A DNA stretch of 64,000 nt from Tenacibaculum finnmarkense genomovar ulcerans. GTDB taxonomy: Bacteria; Bacteroidota; Bacteroidia; Flavobacteriales; Flavobacteriaceae. Location: contig NZ_OENE01000025.1 of assembly GCF_900239495.1 (NCBI RefSeq), positions 124,001 to 188,000 of the forward strand, read 5' to 3'. Below are positions 60,930 through 64,000 of this stretch, one piece after another. Position 1 is the first letter of the stretch. The number at the start of each line of letters is the position of its first letter. Both the position numbers and the translations under genes were made by a program. The notes beneath the pieces are model-generated. The model searched no databases and was not told the origin of the DNA. It saw only the letters and a program-made list of their open reading frames with translations.

Positions 60930-62156
60930 TTATCTTAATTTTAAGGTTACAATGGTTAAAACTGCTAGTAAAATTCCAACAATCCAAAAACGAGTTACTA
61001 TTTTACTTTCGTGGTAATTTAATTTTTGATAATGATGATGTAATGGTGCCATCTTAAAAATACGTCTTCCTTCGCCAAACCTCTTTTTGGTATATTTAAA
61101 GTAAAAAACTTGAAGTATTACCGATAAATTTTCCACTACAAAAATACCTGCTAATATTGGCAATAGCAATTCTTTACGAATAGCAATAGCAATTACGGCT
61201 ATAATTCCACCGATTGTTAAACTTCCTGTATCGCCCATAAAAACTTGGGCAGGATAGGTATTATACCAAAGAAAACCGATTAAAGCACCCGCAAAAGCGA
61301 ATATAAAAACCGTCATTTCACCCGAATTAGGAATATACATGACATCTAAATAATCGGCAAAAATGATATTTCCTGAAACCCAAGCAAATATTGCCAAAGC
61401 AATTACCATAATTGCAGAAGTTCCTGCGGCAAGCCCATCTATTCCGTCGGTTAAATTAGCACCGTTTGAAATTCCTGTTACAATAAAAACAACGACGAAT
61501 ATAAATACAATCCAACCGTATTTTTGATAATCATCACCTAAAAAACTAAGTGCTTTTGCATAGTCTAACTCATTATTTTTTAAAAAAGGAACGGTTGTTT
61601 TTGTTGATTTATGCGCCTCTCCAAATACCTTTATCTTACCATTAACTTGTTCTGTTTGCTGACTAGCAGGAAGCTGTTCTTTCATGGTAACATTTGGATG
61701 AAAATACAACATAGACCCAACAATAATACCTAAACCAACCTGTCCTAGCACTTTAAAGCGCCCTTTTAAACCTGCTTTATCCTTTTTAAACACTTTTATA
61801 TAATCATCTGTAAAACCGATAAGCCCCATCCAAATAGTGGTTATCAATAAAATAATGATGTAGATATTTTCTAGTTTTGCCAATAATAATACCGGAACTA
61901 AAGTAGCAAGGATAATAATAAGCCCTCCCATTGTTGGTGTTCCTGCTTTTTGAACCTGTCCTGCTAAACCTAAATCACGTACCGTTTCGCCAATTTGCAA
62001 TGTTCTTAAAAAGTTGATAATTCGTTTTCCAAAAATAGTAGAAATTAACAATGACATAATAAAAGCCATTGCTGCACGAAAGGTAATAAACTGAAAAACA
62101 CTAGCGCCTGTTAGGTTAAATTCACTTTCTAAATATTGAAATATATAATATAGCAT
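60930..62156 (-). CDS. mraY: Phospho-N-acetylmuramoyl-pentapeptide transferase
   Basis: 408 residues, about ten transmembrane helices. Catalytic and family motifs: [17 protein letters not shown] near 115, [15 protein letters not shown] near 233, [11 protein letters not shown] near 308 and [12 protein letters not shown] near 372. Longer than the E. coli enzyme (360) because of a polar insert at about 155-215, normal in Bacteroidota. Forms lipid I. Confidence 0.97.
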   Translation of the reverse strand: MLYYIFQYLESEFNLTGASVFQFITFRAAMAFIMSLLISTIFGKRIINFLRTLQIGETVRDLGLAGQVQKAGTPTMGGLIIILATLVPVLLLAKLENIYIIILLITTIWMGLIGFTDDYIKVFKKDKAGLKGRFKVLGQVGLGIIVGSMLYFHPNVTMKEQLPASQQTEQVNGKIKVFGEAHKSTKTTVPFLKNNELDYAKALSFLGDDYQKYGWIVFIFVVVFIVTGISNGANLTDGIDGLAAGTSAIMVIALAIFAWVSGNIIFADYLDVMYIPNSGEMTVFIFAFAGALIGFLWYNTYPAQVFMGDTGSLTIGGIIAVIAIAIRKELLLPILAGIFVVENLSVILQVFYFKYTKKRFGEGRRIFKMAPLHHHYQKLNYHESKIVTRFWIVGILLAVLTIVTLKLR

Positions 62157-63623
62157 TTATGCTTTTTTTAGTTGATTAAAACAATTTTTCACTTCCTCCA
62201 AATCATCAAAATGATGTTTTACACCATTTATTTCTTGATAATCTTCATGTCCCTTTCCTGCAATTAATATAATATCTCCTGTTTTGGCTAATTTACATGC
62301 TGTTTTTATTGCTTGTTTTCTATTTAAAACTGATAGTGTTTTTTTATAGTTTTCAGCCGATACTCCTGCTTCCATTTGATCAATAATTAGCTGCGGATTT
62401 TCAGTTCGAGGATTATCTGAAGTAAATATTGCCTGACTACTTAATTGCGCCGCAATTAGTGCCATTTTTGGTCGTTTTGTGGTATCTCTATCGCCACCGC
62501 AACCTACAACAGTAAAAATATTTTGAGTATCTGTACGAATATCATTAATTGTTTGCAATACATTTTTCAACGCATCTGGTGTGTGTGCATAATCAACAAC
62601 GGCAGTTACTCCATCGCCTGAAATAACATATTCAAAACGACCGCTAACGCTTTCTAAATCGCTTATTAACCTTAATGTTTCTAGTTTTTCTAATCCTAAT
62701 AAATTAGCAACACCAAAAATAGCTAACAAATTAGAGGCGTTAAATTCACCAATTAATTTTGTCCAAACCTCAACAGTATTTATATATAATAAACTTCCTG
62801 AAAAACGTTTTTCTAATACCTTTCCTTTAAAATCAGCAAGAGTTTTTAAAGCATAAGTTTGCTTTTTAGCTTTGGTGTTTTGCAACATTATTTGCCCATT
62901 TTTATCATCAATATTTACCAAGGCAAATGCCGATTTTGGCAAAACATCAAAAAATGATTTTTTAACATCTCTATATTCTGCAAACGTTTTATGATAATCT
63001 AAATGATCGTGCGATAAATTGGTAAAAACACCCCCTACAAAATGTAAACCTTCGGTACGTTTTTGATGAATTCCATGCGAACTCACTTCCATAAAACAAT
63101 GAGTTACTCCTGCATCAATCATTAATGATAAATACTTGTTTATCGCTAATGAATTTGGTGTGGTATGCGTTGCTTTATGCTCTTTATCATCAACCATAAT
63201 TTTTACGGTAGATAACAAGCCTACTTTATGCCCCGCTTTTTTAAAAAGTTGATACAATAAACTAGCAATCGTTGTTTTTCCATTGGTTCCTGTAATTCCT
63301 ACTAATTGCAATTTTTTTGATGGATTATCATAAAAATTAGCCGCCATAATTGCTAAAGTAGCATCCGAATCAGTTACCTCAACATAGGTAATCTCTTGTT
63401 TTTTATCCGAAGGAATATCTTGGCAAACAATAACTGTCGCCCCTAAATCAATAGCTTTTTCTATAAATTGATGCCCATCAACAGTACCGCCTTTTTGAGC
63501 AATAAATACATCGTTTTTTTGTACCAAGCGGCTATCAAACACTACTTCATTGATACTTGCTTGAATAGTTCCATAAATTTTATTTACAGATACTTTATAT
63601 AATATGTCTTTTAATTTTTTCAA
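62157..63623 (-). CDS. murE: UDP-MurNAc-tripeptide synthetase, meso-diaminopimelate-adding
   Basis: 488 residues. ATP loop GITGTNGKTTIASLLYQLF near 110, DYAHTPDAL near 343 and the substrate-selecting motif DNPRTENP near 407; DNPR indicates meso-diaminopimelate rather than lysine. One base separates it from mraY. Confidence 0.96.
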   Translation of the reverse strand: MKKLKDILYKVSVNKIYGTIQASINEVVFDSRLVQKNDVFIAQKGGTVDGHQFIEKAIDLGATVIVCQDIPSDKKQEITYVEVTDSDATLAIMAANFYDNPSKKLQLVGITGTNGKTTIASLLYQLFKKAGHKVGLLSTVKIMVDDKEHKATHTTPNSLAINKYLSLMIDAGVTHCFMEVSSHGIHQKRTEGLHFVGGVFTNLSHDHLDYHKTFAEYRDVKKSFFDVLPKSAFALVNIDDKNGQIMLQNTKAKKQTYALKTLADFKGKVLEKRFSGSLLYINTVEVWTKLIGEFNASNLLAIFGVANLLGLEKLETLRLISDLESVSGRFEYVISGDGVTAVVDYAHTPDALKNVLQTINDIRTDTQNIFTVVGCGGDRDTTKRPKMALIAAQLSSQAIFTSDNPRTENPQLIIDQMEAGVSAENYKKTLSVLNRKQAIKTACKLAKTGDIILIAGKGHEDYQEINGVKHHFDDLEEVKNCFNQLKKA

Positions 63624-64000
63624 TTATAATAACTTTAAATAAACGGTTGCTCCTTTTGATACTTTTACACCATTATCAATAGATTGTTCTGTTACTTTTC
63701 CCATTCCTGAAAACTCTACATGTAACCCCATATTTTCTAATAATGCAATGGCATCCATAGCGCTCATACCTATCACTTTAGGCATAATCGTTTTATATTT
63801 TATTAATTTATTGTAATAATCTTGATATTCTTTATCAATACTTTCTGACGAAATTTCATCAGATACTAATTGATTGTTAATAGGCGTTGTAGTATAAATT
63901 TTTTGAGCAATATCTTTAAATACTGGTGCAGCAACCTTAGCACCATAATATCCTTTGTCTTTATCGGGGCTATGCACCACTACAATACATGAATATTTAG
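63624..64000 (-). CDS. ftsI: Septal transpeptidase FtsI/PBP, C-terminal end (continues past window)
   Basis: About 125 C-terminal residues; the frame is open to the window edge. YSCIVVVHSPDKDKGYYGAK and AAPVFKDIAQKIY are the usual last part of the transpeptidase domain, followed by one PASTA domain (about the last 60 residues; MPKVIGMSAMDAIALLENMG). A single PASTA repeat on FtsI is common in Bacteroidota. Position ahead of murE agrees. Confidence 0.9.
   Translation of the reverse strand, partial: KYSCIVVVHSPDKDKGYYGAKVAAPVFKDIAQKIYTTTPINNQLVSDEISSESIDKEYQDYYNKLIKYKTIMPKVIGMSAMDAIALLENMGLHVEFSGMGKVTEQSIDNGVKVSKGATVYLKLL

Overview
The window comes from a low-GC member of the Bacteroidota, most likely a marine flavobacterium (Flavobacteriaceae, Tenacibaculum/Polaribacter-like). 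The evidence is: a 287-residue primary sigma factor without region 1.1; many promoters of the Bacteroidota type (TTG, about 20 nt, TAnnTTTG) and few Shine-Dalgarno sequences; a SusC/SusD pair; a PorT homologue of the type IX secretion system directly behind the menaquinone methyltransferase; a DUF3098 protein between ftsX and uppP; and a murE whose DNPR motif indicates meso-diaminopimelate peptidoglycan. The genus is an inference.

Layout. 1-6.7 kb: the C-terminal part of an RND/MMPL exporter, a PAS-LuxR regulator, asnS, rpoN and a PAP2-like membrane protein. 6.7-9.8 kb (minus): an ExbB, 4-TM protein, ExbD, ExbD, beta-barrel cluster. 10-17.5 kb: asparaginase, a zinc peptidase, and a susCD pair divergent from a TetR gene whose likely palindromic operator covers the susC promoter. 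17.6-29.6 kb: lepA, small proteins, an FMN reductase, dus, a LolC/E-type permease, rbfA, mce, the ftsX-DUF3098-uppP-truB operon and rpsT. 29.6-43.3 kb: two identical tRNA-Glu genes, proS, a low-complexity lipoprotein with a FadL-type porin, nfu-menG-porT, a small MscS channel behind an ECF sigma gene, a second ECF paralogue, rpoD, rpe, a CBS protein and a Crp/Fnr regulator.

43.32-51.28 kb is an integrated mobile element of about 7.9 kb. It sits in the 3' end of a tRNA-Arg(TCG) gene and is bounded by a degenerate direct repeat of that tRNA end. It carries a tyrosine integrase, an Xre repressor with palindromic operators in a divergent promoter region, an excisionase-like HTH protein, a probable rolling-circle replication initiator with a C-terminal zinc ribbon, several small unknown genes and an internally deleted serine-recombinase relic. 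I see no relaxase, conjugation, capsid or Zot-like gene. Two clusters of noncoding repeats flank the payload: an array of 89-bp units, and about 117-bp elements with 16-bp terminal inverted repeats. The rep gene contains two 29-bp direct repeats running into an inverted repeat. A second copy of that inverted repeat, made perfect, lies in the repeat array 3.6 kb away in the same orientation. This candidate double origin is the most novel part of the window.

51.36-64 kb (minus): yqeY, then the division and cell wall cluster read as ftsI (partial)-murE-mraY-murD-ftsW-murG-murC-ftsQ-ftsA-ftsZ, ended by a terminator.

Two dispersed chromosomal repeat families are also present, each in three copies: a MITE-like palindromic element of about 140-210 bp, and an intergenic element resembling the Flavo-1 motif.
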